Shown: positions 7,750-17,031 of the stretch, in pieces
Numbering within the stretch: the first letter of the stretch is position 1
Layout of the letters: each line of letters opens with the position of its first letter
Assembly: GCA_963829585.1 (NCBI GenBank)
Contig: CAWHJD010000024.1
Coordinates: forward strand, 62,001 to 126,000
Length of the DNA: 64,000 nucleotides
Direction: 5' to 3'
Source: Sva-07 sp963829585
GTDB lineage: Bacteria > Actinomycetota > Acidimicrobiia > Acidimicrobiales > Ilumatobacteraceae
Notes under the pieces: model-generated
The model's database searches: none
Told to the model about the DNA's origin: nothing
Seen by the model: only the letters and a program-made list of their open reading frames with translations
Made by a program: the position numbers and the translations under genes

Positions 7750-9980
7750 GCGACAACACCGACGCCCTCGAGATCAACGACAGCTCGATGGGTTGCCCCG
7801 TCATGCACGGGTCCAACTCCGCCCACACCGCCGTGGGTTCGACCGCCAACGAGCACTGGTGGCCCAACCAGCTCAGCCTGCGCACGCTGCATCAGCACGC
7901 ACCGATGTCGAACCCGATGGACGACGACTTCGACTACGCGAAGGAGTTCGCCAGCCTCGACTACGAGGCGTTGAAGCGCGACCTCACCGACCTGATGACC
8001 GACTCGCAGGACTGGTGGCCCGCCGACTACGGCCACTACGGCCCGTTCTTCATCCGCATGGCCTGGCACTCCGCGGGTACCTACCGCATCGAGGACGGCC
8101 GTGGCGGTGGCGGCAACGGCACGCAGCGCTTCGCCCCGCTCAACAGCTGGCCCGACAACGGCAACCTCGACAAGGCCCGCGCGCTGCTCCTGCCGATCAA
8201 GCAGAAGTACGGCCGCAAGATCTCGTGGGCCGACCTGATGCTCCTCGCCGGCAACGTGGCGATGGAGTCGATGGGTCTGAAGATGTTCGGCTTCGCCGGG
8301 GGACGCGAAGACGTCTACGCGCCGGAGGAGGACATCTACTGGGGCCCCGAGACCGAGTGGCTCGGCGACGAGCGCTACCACGGCGACCGTGAACTCGAGA
8401 ACCCGCTCGGAGCGGTCCAGATGGGCCTGATCTACGTCAACCCGGAGGGGCCCAACGGCAACCCCGATCCCCTGGCGTCGGCACGCGACATCCGCGAGAC
8501 CTTCGCCCGCATGGCGATGAACGACGAGGAGACCGTGGCGCTGATCGCCGGCGGTCACACCTTCGGCAAGGCCCACGGCGCGGGCGACCCCGCGCTCGTC
8601 GGTCCGGAACCCGAAGGTGCGCCCATGGAGCAGATGGGCCTCGGGTGGAAGAACAGCTTCGGCACCGGCAAGGGCGCCGACACCACCACGAGCGGCATCG
8701 AGGGCGCGTGGACGCCGACGCCGATCACGTGGGACAACTCGTACTTCGACACGCTGTTCGGATGGGAGTGGGAGCTGACCGAGAGCCCCGCCGGCGCCAA
8801 GCAGTGGAAGGCGTCGAACCCCGAGGCGCAGGACATCGTGCCCGACGCGCACGACCCGTCGAAGCGGCACGCCCCGATGATGACCACCGCCGACATGGCG
8901 TTGCGGATGGACCCCATCTACGAGCCGATCTCGCGTCACTTCCACCAGAACCCCGACGAGTTCGCCGACGCCTACGCCCGGGCGTGGTTCAAGCTGCTCC
9001 ACCGCGACATGGGGCCCGTGTCGCGCTACCTCGGCCCCGAGGTGCCGACCGAGGAACTGATCTGGCAGGACCCGGTGCCGGCCGTCGACCACGTACTGAT
9101 CGACGACGCCGACATCGCCACGCTGAAGTCGACGATCCTGGCGTCGGGGCTGACCATCTCCGAGCTCGTGTCGACCGCATGGGCGTCGGCGTCGACGTAC
9201 CGCGACAGCGACAAGCGCGGCGGCGCCAACGGTGCCCGCATCCGCCTCGCCCCGCAGAACGACTGGGAGGTCAACAACCCGCCGCAGCTGCGCCGGGTGC
9301 TGGCCCAGCTCGAGGAGATCCAGGCCGGGTTCAACGCCGCGGCCGAGGGTTCCGGCAAGAAGGTCTCGCTCGCCGACCTCATCGTGCTCGGGGGCTGCGC
9401 CGCCGTCGAGGCGGCAGCCGGCCACGACGTCACCGTGCCGTTCACGCCGGGACGCACCGATGCCTCTGCCGAGCAGACCGACGCCGACTCGTTCGCGCCG
9501 CTCGAGCCGAAGTCGGACGGTTTCCGCAACCATCTCGGCAAGGGCCACACGCTCAGCGCCGAGGCGCTGATGGTCGACCGGGCCCAGCTGCTCACGTTGA
9601 GCGCCCCCGAGATGGCGGTGCTCGTCGGTGGCATGCGGGTGTTGGGCACCAACACCGACGGCTCCGACCGTGGCGTGTTCACCCACCGTGCCGGCACGTT
9701 GACCAACGACTTCTTCGTCAACCTGCTCGACCTCTCCGTCAAGTGGCAGCCGACGCCCACCTCCGAGGAGGTGTTCGAAGGACGCGACCGGGCGACCGGC
9801 GAACTGAAGTGGACCGGGACGCGCTGCGACCTGGTGTTCGGAGCGAACTCGCAGCTGCGGGCGATCTCCGAGGTCTACGGCTCGAGCGACGCCGAGGAGA
9901 AGTTCGTCCGCGACTTCGTGAAGACGTGGACCAAGGTCATGAACCTCGACCGCTTCGACGTCGCCCGGGCGGCGCGGTGA
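7746..9980 (+). CDS. katG: Catalase-peroxidase KatG
   Basis: 744 residues from ATG 7746 (AAGGAG at 7734-7739). It is a bifunctional haem enzyme that dismutates H2O2 and oxidises donors. The distal triad R104, W107, H108 (FIRMAWHSAGTYR), the proximal haem ligand H271 (IAGGHTFGKAHG), and the Met-Tyr-Trp adduct residues W107, Y230 (GLIYVNPEGP) and M256 (FARMAMND) are all present, within one position of M. tuberculosis KatG numbering. The C-terminal duplicated, haem-less domain is complete, so the length is normal. It follows furA in a coupled operon and is convergent with the saccharopine-dehydrogenase-like gene. Confidence 0.98.
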   Translation: MSDNTDALEINDSSMGCPVMHGSNSAHTAVGSTANEHWWPNQLSLRTLHQHAPMSNPMDDDFDYAKEFASLDYEALKRDLTDLMTDSQDWWPADYGHYGPFFIRMAWHSAGTYRIEDGRGGGGNGTQRFAPLNSWPDNGNLDKARALLLPIKQKYGRKISWADLMLLAGNVAMESMGLKMFGFAGGREDVYAPEEDIYWGPETEWLGDERYHGDRELENPLGAVQMGLIYVNPEGPNGNPDPLASARDIRETFARMAMNDEETVALIAGGHTFGKAHGAGDPALVGPEPEGAPMEQMGLGWKNSFGTGKGADTTTSGIEGAWTPTPITWDNSYFDTLFGWEWELTESPAGAKQWKASNPEAQDIVPDAHDPSKRHAPMMTTADMALRMDPIYEPISRHFHQNPDEFADAYARAWFKLLHRDMGPVSRYLGPEVPTEELIWQDPVPAVDHVLIDDADIATLKSTILASGLTISELVSTAWASASTYRDSDKRGGANGARIRLAPQNDWEVNNPPQLRRVLAQLEEIQAGFNAAAEGSGKKVSLADLIVLGGCAAVEAAAGHDVTVPFTPGRTDASAEQTDADSFAPLEPKSDGFRNHLGKGHTLSAEALMVDRAQLLTLSAPEMAVLVGGMRVLGTNTDGSDRGVFTHRAGTLTNDFFVNLLDLSVKWQPTPTSEEVFEGRDRATGELKWTGTRCDLVFGANSQLRAISEVYGSSDAEEKFVRDFVKTWTKVMNLDRFDVARAAR

Positions 9981-10007
9981 GGTAGGCCACCAGGCGGGTC
10001 GTCGTCA

Positions 10008-10042
10008 CGGCGGCCCGCCGAACGTCGCGACGTCGACGCGAC
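10008..10042. terminator. Hairpins between convergent katG and saccharopine-dehydrogenase-like gene
   Basis: Two inverted repeats lie in the 84-base gap: CGGCG/CGCCG (10008-10012 with 10016-10020, 3-base loop) and GTCGCG/CGCGAC (10024-10029 with 10037-10042, 7-base loop). They could end transcripts from both sides. No T-run follows, as is common in high-GC actinomycetes. Confidence 0.35.
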
Positions 10043-10064
10043 CTGACCGCCGACCCCGGGCGCC

Positions 10065-11012
10065 TCAGGCGAACGCTTTGCCCGGTTCGATGTCGATCGT
10101 GGCGTGATAGATGCCGTCGCGATCCATGATGGCGAGGTACGGGTCGGGATCGAACTGCTCCGACGACCGCACACCGGTGCCCTGCCACACGCCCTCGGCC
10201 AGCAGCTCCATGGCGACGACCGCATTGAAGCCCGTCTGCCAGCCCACTGGCTGCAGCCCGAAGCGGGCCATGATGTCCTGCGCGTCGCACAGCTGATAGC
10301 TGAAGATCTCCCGCGGCTCACCGTCCTTCAGCCCGGTCACGTGGGTGCCGACGATCGCCCGTCCCACCATGCTGTCGCCCAGCGTCGACGGGTCGGGGAC
10401 GAGAGCGGCCACGACATTGCGCGGGATCACCTGCTGGCCGTCGACCTCGATGGGGTCGGTGCGGTCGAGCCCGAGCGTGTGCAGCAACATCAGGGCGCCG
10501 ATGAACTGCTCCCCCAATGCGTACTTGAACGTCACACGGCGGGCGTCGAGGTTGCGAGCGATCATGGCGACGTCCTCGTGCTCGACGTGGACGCACTCCA
10601 CTGGGCCCATCCCCTCGGGGAAGATGAAGCGCTCCGGCTCGGCGAACGGCGGCAGGGTGAAGAAGCCGCGCTCCTTCTCCCACACCAACGGCGGGTTCAG
10701 GCACTCCTCGATCGTCGTCCAGATCGAGAACACCGTGGCGATCGGGTACCCCTCCACCCGGAGGTCACCGCCCGCGCGGATGTTGACGTCGTGGATCTCG
10801 TCGAAGAGGTGCTTGGCGGCGTGGGCGGCGAACACCTGCGCCAGACCAGGGCTGATCCCCTGTCCGACCAGGGCCAGCCGGCCGCGTTCACGCCAGACAT
10901 CGTCCATGGCGAACTGCTCGTCGCCGATGATGCGCCCAACGGTGCCGTAGGGATGCTCGTGACCGTCGACCGGGACCTGGCGGAGGTCGGGTCCCGGTGC
11001 CGGCTCGCTCAC
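10065..11012 (-). CDS. Saccharopine-dehydrogenase-like catalytic domain, N-terminal Rossmann half missing
   Basis: 315 residues from GTG 11012, which overlaps the arylsulfatase stop (GTGA). From about residue 45 onward it matches the C-terminal substrate-binding part of saccharopine dehydrogenase / Lys9-like oxidoreductases (LVGQGISPGLAQVFAAHAAKHL, FSIWTTIEECLNPP, GMGPVECVHVEHED). These families normally have about 130-150 preceding residues forming an NAD(P)-binding Rossmann fold with a GxGxxG loop. Only about 45 residues precede the conserved part here and no such loop is present. It may therefore be a truncated gene, or a protein that lends the fold to another role. In the raw sequence it is also readable as a fusion with the arylsulfatase because of a frame change near 11080, which I regard as spurious. 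Confidence 0.65.
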   Translation of the reverse strand: MSEPAPGPDLRQVPVDGHEHPYGTVGRIIGDEQFAMDDVWRERGRLALVGQGISPGLAQVFAAHAAKHLFDEIHDVNIRAGGDLRVEGYPIATVFSIWTTIEECLNPPLVWEKERGFFTLPPFAEPERFIFPEGMGPVECVHVEHEDVAMIARNLDARRVTFKYALGEQFIGALMLLHTLGLDRTDPIEVDGQQVIPRNVVAALVPDPSTLGDSMVGRAIVGTHVTGLKDGEPREIFSYQLCDAQDIMARFGLQPVGWQTGFNAVVAMELLAEGVWQGTGVRSSEQFDPDPYLAIMDRDGIYHATIDIEPGKAFA

Positions 11013-13346
11013 TGCTGGTGCATCGCCATGCGATCTTCGGCACGCGCGAGCTCGGGCGTCATGCGGCTGATCGCCCGACGGCGTCGACACCACCACCCGT
11101 CGGATGTCGCCGGTGAACTCGAACGGAGAGTCGTAGCGCGGCCAGACGGACGAGACGGTGTCACTGCCGACCTCGAGCCCCTCGCTCGACGAGAACGCGA
11201 TCGGGTTGACCCGCGGCACCGACGCGGTGGCCTGGAGCACACCGTCGACGTACAGCCGCACGTCGCCCGCGTTGGGTGTGGTCCGATCGAACAGGACGTC
11301 GATGGTGCGCGGGCCGGGCGCGAGCGGCTCGGCCGACGTGGCGACGGTGTGGGCGCGACCGAGGAAGTTGCTGACGTAGTGGACGTGGCCGTCGAGCACG
11401 CACAGCGACAGCCCGCCGTCGACGCCGCCGTACGACACGATCACCCCCTCGGCACCCTCGGGCACGTCGACGTCCGCGCTGATCGCGTACGACCGGTCGC
11501 GCAGCACGGGTGAGCCCTGACGGGACAGGCGGACGCGTGCGGTGTACCTGTAGACCTCGCGCGGCTCGAACACGCGCGGCCGGTCGACCAGCAGACGCGC
11601 CAGCAACGAGTCGTCGAGCGGCAGTACCTGGTAGCGCTCGGCCTCGGCCCACCACAGCTCGACCAGCTCGCGCAGCTTCTCGGGGTGCTCGTCGGCGAGG
11701 TCGTGCATCTCGGAGATGTCGTCGTCGAGGCGGTACAGCTCCCACCGGTCGGCGTCGAAGTCGCCGTCGTGCATCTCGTGGTCGATCGGGCCGAGCCGGG
11801 CGAGCATCGCCTGTGACCAGTGCAGCGCCACCGCCTTCCAGCCGTCGGCCCAGATCGCGCGGTGCGCGAACATCTCGAAGTACTGGGTGCGCTTCGTCGT
11901 GGGCGCCGTGGGGTCGGTGAGGCTGTAGAGCAGGCTCGTGCCCTCCACCGGGCGCTGTTCGTGCCCGCGCACGGTGTCGGGCCAGTCGAGGCCGATCGCC
12001 TCCAGCACGGTCGGCACGATGTCGACGATGTGGTGGAACTGGGTTCGGATCGAACCGTCGTCGGCGATCCGCGACGGCCACGACACCACGAGCGGGTCAC
12101 GGGTGCCGCCCTCGTGGACGAACGCCTTGTACATGCGGTTCGGGGTGTTGCCGGCCATCGCCCACCCCGAGGCGTAGTGCGGATGCGTGTGCGGCGAACC
12201 CCAGTCGTCGAGATGCGCGAGCATCGTCTCGATCGAGTCGGGCTCACCGTTGACGTAGCCGAACGAGTCGAGGCGACCGTCGGCGGCACCCTCGGCGCTC
12301 GCGCCGTTGTCGCTCATCACCATCAACAGCGTGTCGTCGCGCAGCCCGCTGCGTTCGAGGAAGTCGACGAGCCGGCCGATCTGGGCGTCGGTGTGGGTGA
12401 GCATGGCGGCGTACACCTCCATCTGGCGGGCGAACAGTCGCTGCTCGTCGGCCGTCAGTTCGTCCCACGCCCGCACACCCGGGTTGTGGCCGGGCAGGAT
12501 GGTGCCCGCCGGCACGAGCCCCATCTCGACCTGATGCTCCAGCGTCTCGCGCCGGATCTCGTCCCATCCGTCGTCGAACACGCCGCGGTACGCGTCGATG
12601 TACTCGCGCGGGACGTGGTGCGGCGAGTGCGTCGCTCCGAACGCGAGGTAGGTGAAGAACGGCTTGCTCGGCGCCACGGCCTTGAGGGTGTTGATCCACT
12701 CGATGGCGTGGTCGACGAGGTCCTCGCTGAGGTGGTAGCCGTCCTCGGGGCGGCCGGGAGCCTGCACCCGATGGTTGTCCTCCCAGAGGTCGGGTTCCCA
12801 CTGCGACGTCTCGCCGCCGAGGAACCCGTAGAACCGCTCGAAGCCCTGACCGAGCGGGAAACGGTCGAACGGACCGGCCGGCGAGACGTGCTCGTCCGGC
12901 GTGAGGTGCCACTTGCCGAGCGCCATGGTGGCGTAGCCCTGCTCGACCAGCACGGCGGGGAGCATCGCGGTGTCCTTGGGGATGCGGCCGTTGTAGCCGG
13001 GATAGCCCGTCGCCCGCTCCATGATCGTCGCCACCCCCACGCTGTGGTGGTTGCGTCCCGTCAGCAGCGCCGCCCGGCTCGGGCTGCACAGCGCGGTGGT
13101 GTGGAAGTTCTGGTAGCGCAACCCCTGCTCGGCCAGGCGGTCGATGTGGGGCGTGCGGATCCGACCGCCGAGGCCGCCGAAGCAGCCGAGCTGGGCGAAG
13201 CCGAGGTCGTCGAACAGGACCACCAGCACATTTGGCGCGCCCGACGGCGGTGCCGGCGGCACCGGCCACGCCGGCTCGGAGTCCGCGGCCGCCCGGCCGA
13301 TCGGCCCGGGATGGCGTTCGCCCTCCGGGTAGGTGCGCATGGTCAT
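11009..13346 (-). CDS. Arylsulfatase (type I, formylglycine-dependent), frame change near C-terminus
   Basis: About 775 residues from ATG 13346, preceded by AGGAGG. The sulfatase motif C-x-P-x-R is present (TTALCSPSRAALLTGR); its Cys is converted to formylglycine by FGE in active enzymes. VLVVLFDDLGFAQLGCFGG supplies the metal-binding Asp pair, MALGKWHL the GKWH lysine and His, and MVMSDNGA the DNG metal site. The C-terminal third is the beta-rich extension of large actinobacterial arylsulfatases. Near 11080 the frame must move by one base to reach the natural end (ISRMTPELARAEDRMAMHQQ, TGA at 11009-11011); otherwise it runs into the next gene. No signal peptide, so probably cytoplasmic. It overlaps the upstream oxidoreductase stop (ATGA). 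Confidence 0.88.
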
Positions 13347-15648
13347 GACTCGTCGTCCTCCTGGGTCGGATCGGATCGTGCAGCTCGGTCGGATCGTGCG
13401 GCGCGGCCGCGACCTCGACGGGCACTCCGTTGAGGTACGGGTTGCCCGACAGCGGGTCGACGTCGTCGTTCGACGCGAGCCGGTTGATGTTGACGCCCGG
13501 TCGGCGACGGGCCACGGCGAGGCGGGTGCCGTCGAGGTCGTGCCCCCAGCCGTGCGGCATGCTGACCACCCCCGCCATCACTGCGTCGGTGACCTCGACC
13601 GGCGCCTCGATCGAGCCGACCGCCGACGTGATCGTCGCTCGCGCACCGGTCGTCAAGCCCCGCGGCGCGGCGTCGTCGGGGTGGATCTGCAGCACGCAGC
13701 GCTCGCGGCCCTTGGCCAAGGTGGGGATGTTGTGCTGCCACGAGTTGTTCGAACGCAGGTGACGCCGGCCGATCAGCACGAGCGGTGGCCGGGGCGTTTC
13801 GAGCCGCTGCTGCAGGCGTGCGAGGTCGGCGACGAAGGCCGGGGTCGCGAGATCGATGCGCCCGCTCGGCGTACGGAGCATCTCGGGGATCCGTGGCTCG
13901 AGCGCGCCCAGGTCGACGCCGTGCGGATGGTCGAGCAGCATGTCGAGGCTCAGCCCGTCGGACCCAACGCCAAGACCGTCGCCGAAGCCGTCGCCGTAGG
14001 GGCCGACGCGCAGCTGCAGGTCGAGCAGGCGTTCGGGGCCGGTGCGCGGCGCGAGGGCCTCCATGATCTCCGCGGCGTCGCGGCCGTGGATCGGGCTGTG
14101 CTCGTCGCCGACCGCCAGCTGCACGAGCAGCGAGGCGAGGTCGGCGTCCATCTGCCCGACATCGACGTCGGCTCCTCGGCCCTGGAGGATCCCGGTGAGC
14201 GCGAGCAGGGTCTGCCACTCGGGTCGCTGGCCGTCGCCGAGGGGGAGCACCGGTGGCGAGTAGTTGGCGATGTTGCGGATCGAGAACTGGTAGTAGGCGA
14301 CGTCGTAGTGGCTGCGTTCGAGCGGCGACGCGGCCGGCAGGATGACGTCGGCGTGGCGGGTGGTCTCGTTCAGATAGAGGTCGACCGACACCATGAAGTC
14401 GAGGGTGTCGAGCGCGCTCGCGAGGCGGTCACTGTCGGGCACCGAGAGCACCGGGTTGCCGGCGATGGTGACCAGACCGCGGACCTGGCCGTCACCCGGC
14501 GTCTCGATCTCCTCGGCGAGGCAGACGGCGGGCAGCTGCCCGAACGCGCCGGGCAACCCACGCACCCGGCTGTGGAACGTGGCGTAGTCGGTCCCGGCTC
14601 CGCTGCCGGGTCGGCCGGCGGTGTTCAGTCCGAAGGCGGCGGGGCGCGAGAACATCACCCCGCCCGGCCGATCGAGGTTGCCGGTCGCGAGGTTGACGAC
14701 ATCGAGCAGCCACGAGCTGAGCGTGGCGAGGTCGGCCAGGCACGTACCGAGCCGTCCGTGCACGGCGGCGCTCGGCGCCTCGGCGAGCTGGTGGGCGAGG
14801 CGGCGGATCCGCTCCGGCGCGATGCCGCACCAGGGGCCGACGACCTCGGGCGTGAACGGTGCGAGTGCCGCTGCGACCGTGTCGAGGCCGTCGACGTGGT
14901 CGGCCACCGGGCCGGGATCGACGAGGCCGTCGGCGAACAGGACGTTGGCGATGCCCGCGAGCAGCGCGGCGTCGGTGCCCGGCACGATCGGCAGGTGCTC
15001 GTCGGCGACCTCCGCGGTCTTCGACCGCCGCGGGTCGACGACGATCACGGTGCCGCCGCGGGCGCGGATCGCGTCGAGGCGGCCCGGCCAGTCGGGCGCC
15101 GTGGCGAGGCTGCCGTTCGACTCGAGCGGATCGGAGCCGAGGAGCACCAGCAGATGCGTGCGGTCGAGATCGGGCACGGGGAACGCGGTACGCGTGCCGA
15201 AGTGCACGCTCGACACGATCTCGCGGGGCCGCTGGTCGACGCTGGCGGCGGCGAAGCGGTTGATGCCGACCGCTCCGTACAGCAGCGCGGTGTAGATGAT
15301 CGTCTCGTAGTTGTGCGACCAGGGATTGCCGCTGTAGAGCGCAACGGCGTCCTTGCCGTGCTCGACGACGATGGGCCGCAGCCGCTCGTCGATCAGCGCG
15401 AGCGCGTCGTCCCACGACGCCGGCTCGAACCGGCCGTCGACCTTCACGAGCGGCGTCGTGATCCGGTCGGGGTCGTCGTGCAGCCCCTTCAGCGACGAGC
15501 CCTTCGGGCACAGGAAGCCACGGGAGAACACGTCGTCACGGTCGCCGCGGATGCGGGTCACCTCGCCGTCCGCCACCTCGATCTGCAACCCGCAGGTCGC
15601 CTCGCACAGCGGGCAGGTCCGGAAGTGGGCGACGGGCCCGCCGGTCAC
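13343..15648 (-). CDS. Molybdopterin-dependent oxidoreductase (formate-dehydrogenase / DMSO-reductase family), frame change near stop
   Basis: About 768 residues from GTG 15648, overlapping the alkylsulfatase stop (GTGA). The N-terminus holds a 4Fe-4S site C12-x2-C15-x3-C19-x27-C47 (TCPLCEATC...GFLCPKG), followed by the molybdopterin domain (KVDGRFEPASWDDAL, LLVLLGSDPLESN, VIVVDPRRSKTAEVAD) and the C-terminal dinucleotide-binding domain (LVLIGRRHLRSNNSWQHN, MPHGWGHD). No twin-arginine signal is seen, so it is probably cytoplasmic. The frame runs past the expected end. Restoring one base near 13370 gives the tail TQEDDES and a TGA at 13343-13345 that overlaps the arylsulfatase ATG. The substrate is unknown. 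Its place between two sulfatases suggests oxidation or reduction of a compound released from a sulfate ester. Confidence 0.85.
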
Positions 15649-16931
15649 GACGCCGTCTCGGCGTTCGCCCGTTCGAGCACGTCGGCGCCGTTGAGGTACA
15701 GGCTCTGGGTGACGTACGACGCGTTGGAGGCCGCCGCCTGCCGGCACAGCTCGGCCTTCAGGCGCCGGGCCTCGACGGTGGCGGGATCGGATCCGTCGCC
15801 GAGCGCCAGCAGGTCGACCACGTGCAGCGCCAGTGCGACCTGCCCGTCGTCGGACAGCGCGCGGACGCGGGCGAGCACGGCGTCGGGGTCGGTGATCGCG
15901 GCACGCAGTTCGCGCGCCACGTCGGCGGGGTGCGCGGGATGCAGCGAGGTGGGGTTGAGGTCCTCCCACCAGCCGAACTGGGTGCGGTACACGTCGCGCA
16001 GCACGTGCTCCAACGACGTGTAGCCCTCCTGGAGCCACGGCTTGTCGAAGATCTCGGGCGGGAACTCCACCATGTTCACGATCTCGGCGACGTTGTGGCC
16101 CTGGTTCATCAGCTCGACGACGGTGTCGTGGCACCAGCGCAGTGCGGCTGCGGTCGACGCGAGGTACTCCTGGATGTCGTCGCGGCCGTGCACGGGTTCG
16201 CCGAACTCGCGGATCATGGTCTCGGCGGGGAACGCGGCGAGACGGTCGAGGGTGTCGGCCCAGCGGACCGGATCACGAACGGGCCGCTGCGGGCTGCCGA
16301 CGTTCGGGAAGAACGGGATGCAGGCCGGCCCGCCGTAGAGGATGCGGTCCTCGCGCAGCCACACCGCGACCGCGTCGTCGGTCTCCGACGGGGCGTGGAC
16401 CACGTCGATCGTGCGTCCCGGCGTCTCGATCGTGAACTGGTCGCGGAACGTGTGCGTCGGTGTCGTGAACGGGAACTGGCGACCGTCGAGCGAGCCGGCC
16501 GGGTAGCGGAACTGGCGCTCGAGCAACCGGTTCTGCAGCCCGTTCGACTGCTGGTAGCGCCGCTGGCGCCTCGGCACGTTCTCGTGCCCGATCACCCGGG
16601 GCACACGTCCGGAGGTGCGCACGCAGTCGATCACCCAGTCGCGGCAGGCGAGGTTGTAGCGCTGGTGGCCGTGGCTGAAGACGATGTCGGTGAACGGCGC
16701 GTCCGTGCGCGACCGGATCGCCGCCAGCGACTGCGGGGCCTGGTCGCCGGTGTCGATCTGCACGAGCCCCTCGGCAGTCTCGATCGTGACGAGCCAGCCG
16801 GCCTGCTGCTGACCGAAGACGCCGGGCCCGAGGTCGACGACGAGGTTCGAGCCGGCGAGGGCGTCGTCGGCGCGATCGATGTCGGCGAGCACCGCGTTGG
16901 CGTCGTCGGTGCTGTTGTTGTCTGTCCCCAT
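15645..16931 (-). CDS. MBL-fold alkylsulfatase-like protein with altered metal motif
   Basis: 428 residues. The N-terminal metallo-beta-lactamase fold is followed by a region like the type III alkylsulfatase (SdsA1/BDS1) dimerisation domain (ACIPFFPNVGSPQRPVRDPVRW, MIREFGEPVHGRDDI, NMVEFPPEIFDKPWLQEGYTSLEHVLRDVYRTQFGWW). The standard HxHxDH zinc motif is SHGHQRYN here: the two first His are kept, but the Asp-His pair is lost. HAPSETDDAVAVW supplies the downstream acidic ligand region. Either the metal site is rearranged or catalysis differs. First gene of a four-gene set with 4-base overlaps (alkylsulfatase, oxidoreductase, arylsulfatase, saccharopine-dehydrogenase-like). A promoter with a perfect inverted repeat precedes it. 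Confidence 0.75.
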   Translation of the reverse strand: MGTDNNSTDDANAVLADIDRADDALAGSNLVVDLGPGVFGQQQAGWLVTIETAEGLVQIDTGDQAPQSLAAIRSRTDAPFTDIVFSHGHQRYNLACRDWVIDCVRTSGRVPRVIGHENVPRRQRRYQQSNGLQNRLLERQFRYPAGSLDGRQFPFTTPTHTFRDQFTIETPGRTIDVVHAPSETDDAVAVWLREDRILYGGPACIPFFPNVGSPQRPVRDPVRWADTLDRLAAFPAETMIREFGEPVHGRDDIQEYLASTAAALRWCHDTVVELMNQGHNVAEIVNMVEFPPEIFDKPWLQEGYTSLEHVLRDVYRTQFGWWEDLNPTSLHPAHPADVARELRAAITDPDAVLARVRALSDDGQVALALHVVDLLALGDGSDPATVEARRLKAELCRQAAASNASYVTQSLYLNGADVLERANAETAS

Positions 16932-16958
16932 GCCTGACTCCCCTCCGGTCCCGGACGT

Positions 16959-16998
16959 ATTAGAAGGGTGATTCTAATTACCGGACCGGTGTCGTCAA
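16959..16998 (-). promoter_or_regulatory. Promoter and operator of the sulfatase operon
   Basis: On the minus strand TTGACG (16998-16993) and TAGAAT (16976-16971) are separated by 16 bases, a good sigma-70-type promoter about 40 bases before ATG 16931. A perfect inverted repeat ATTAGAA-N6-TTCTAAT (16959-16978) overlaps the -10 box. This is the size and symmetry of a TetR-family operator, and a TetR gene lies 800 bases upstream on the same strand. The link between the two is inference. Confidence 0.6.
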
Positions 16999-17031
16999 GG
17001 GGAGATTCTGCGACACGCGGGTCACGGCGGC

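Noticed and set aside
7647..9686. A 679-residue ORF on the minus strand across katG.
   Set aside because: It is a GC-driven antisense shadow of a certain gene; its translation is His/Val/Arg/Gly-rich with no domain.
13343..15648. Possible selenocysteine in the formate-dehydrogenase-like oxidoreductase.
   Set aside because: No in-frame UGA lies in the catalytic domain. The only break is a frame change near the C-terminus.
12244..16134. A 1,296-residue minus-strand ORF.
   Set aside because: Only the central part is the molybdopterin oxidoreductase; both ends are shadows of the alkylsulfatase and arylsulfatase genes.
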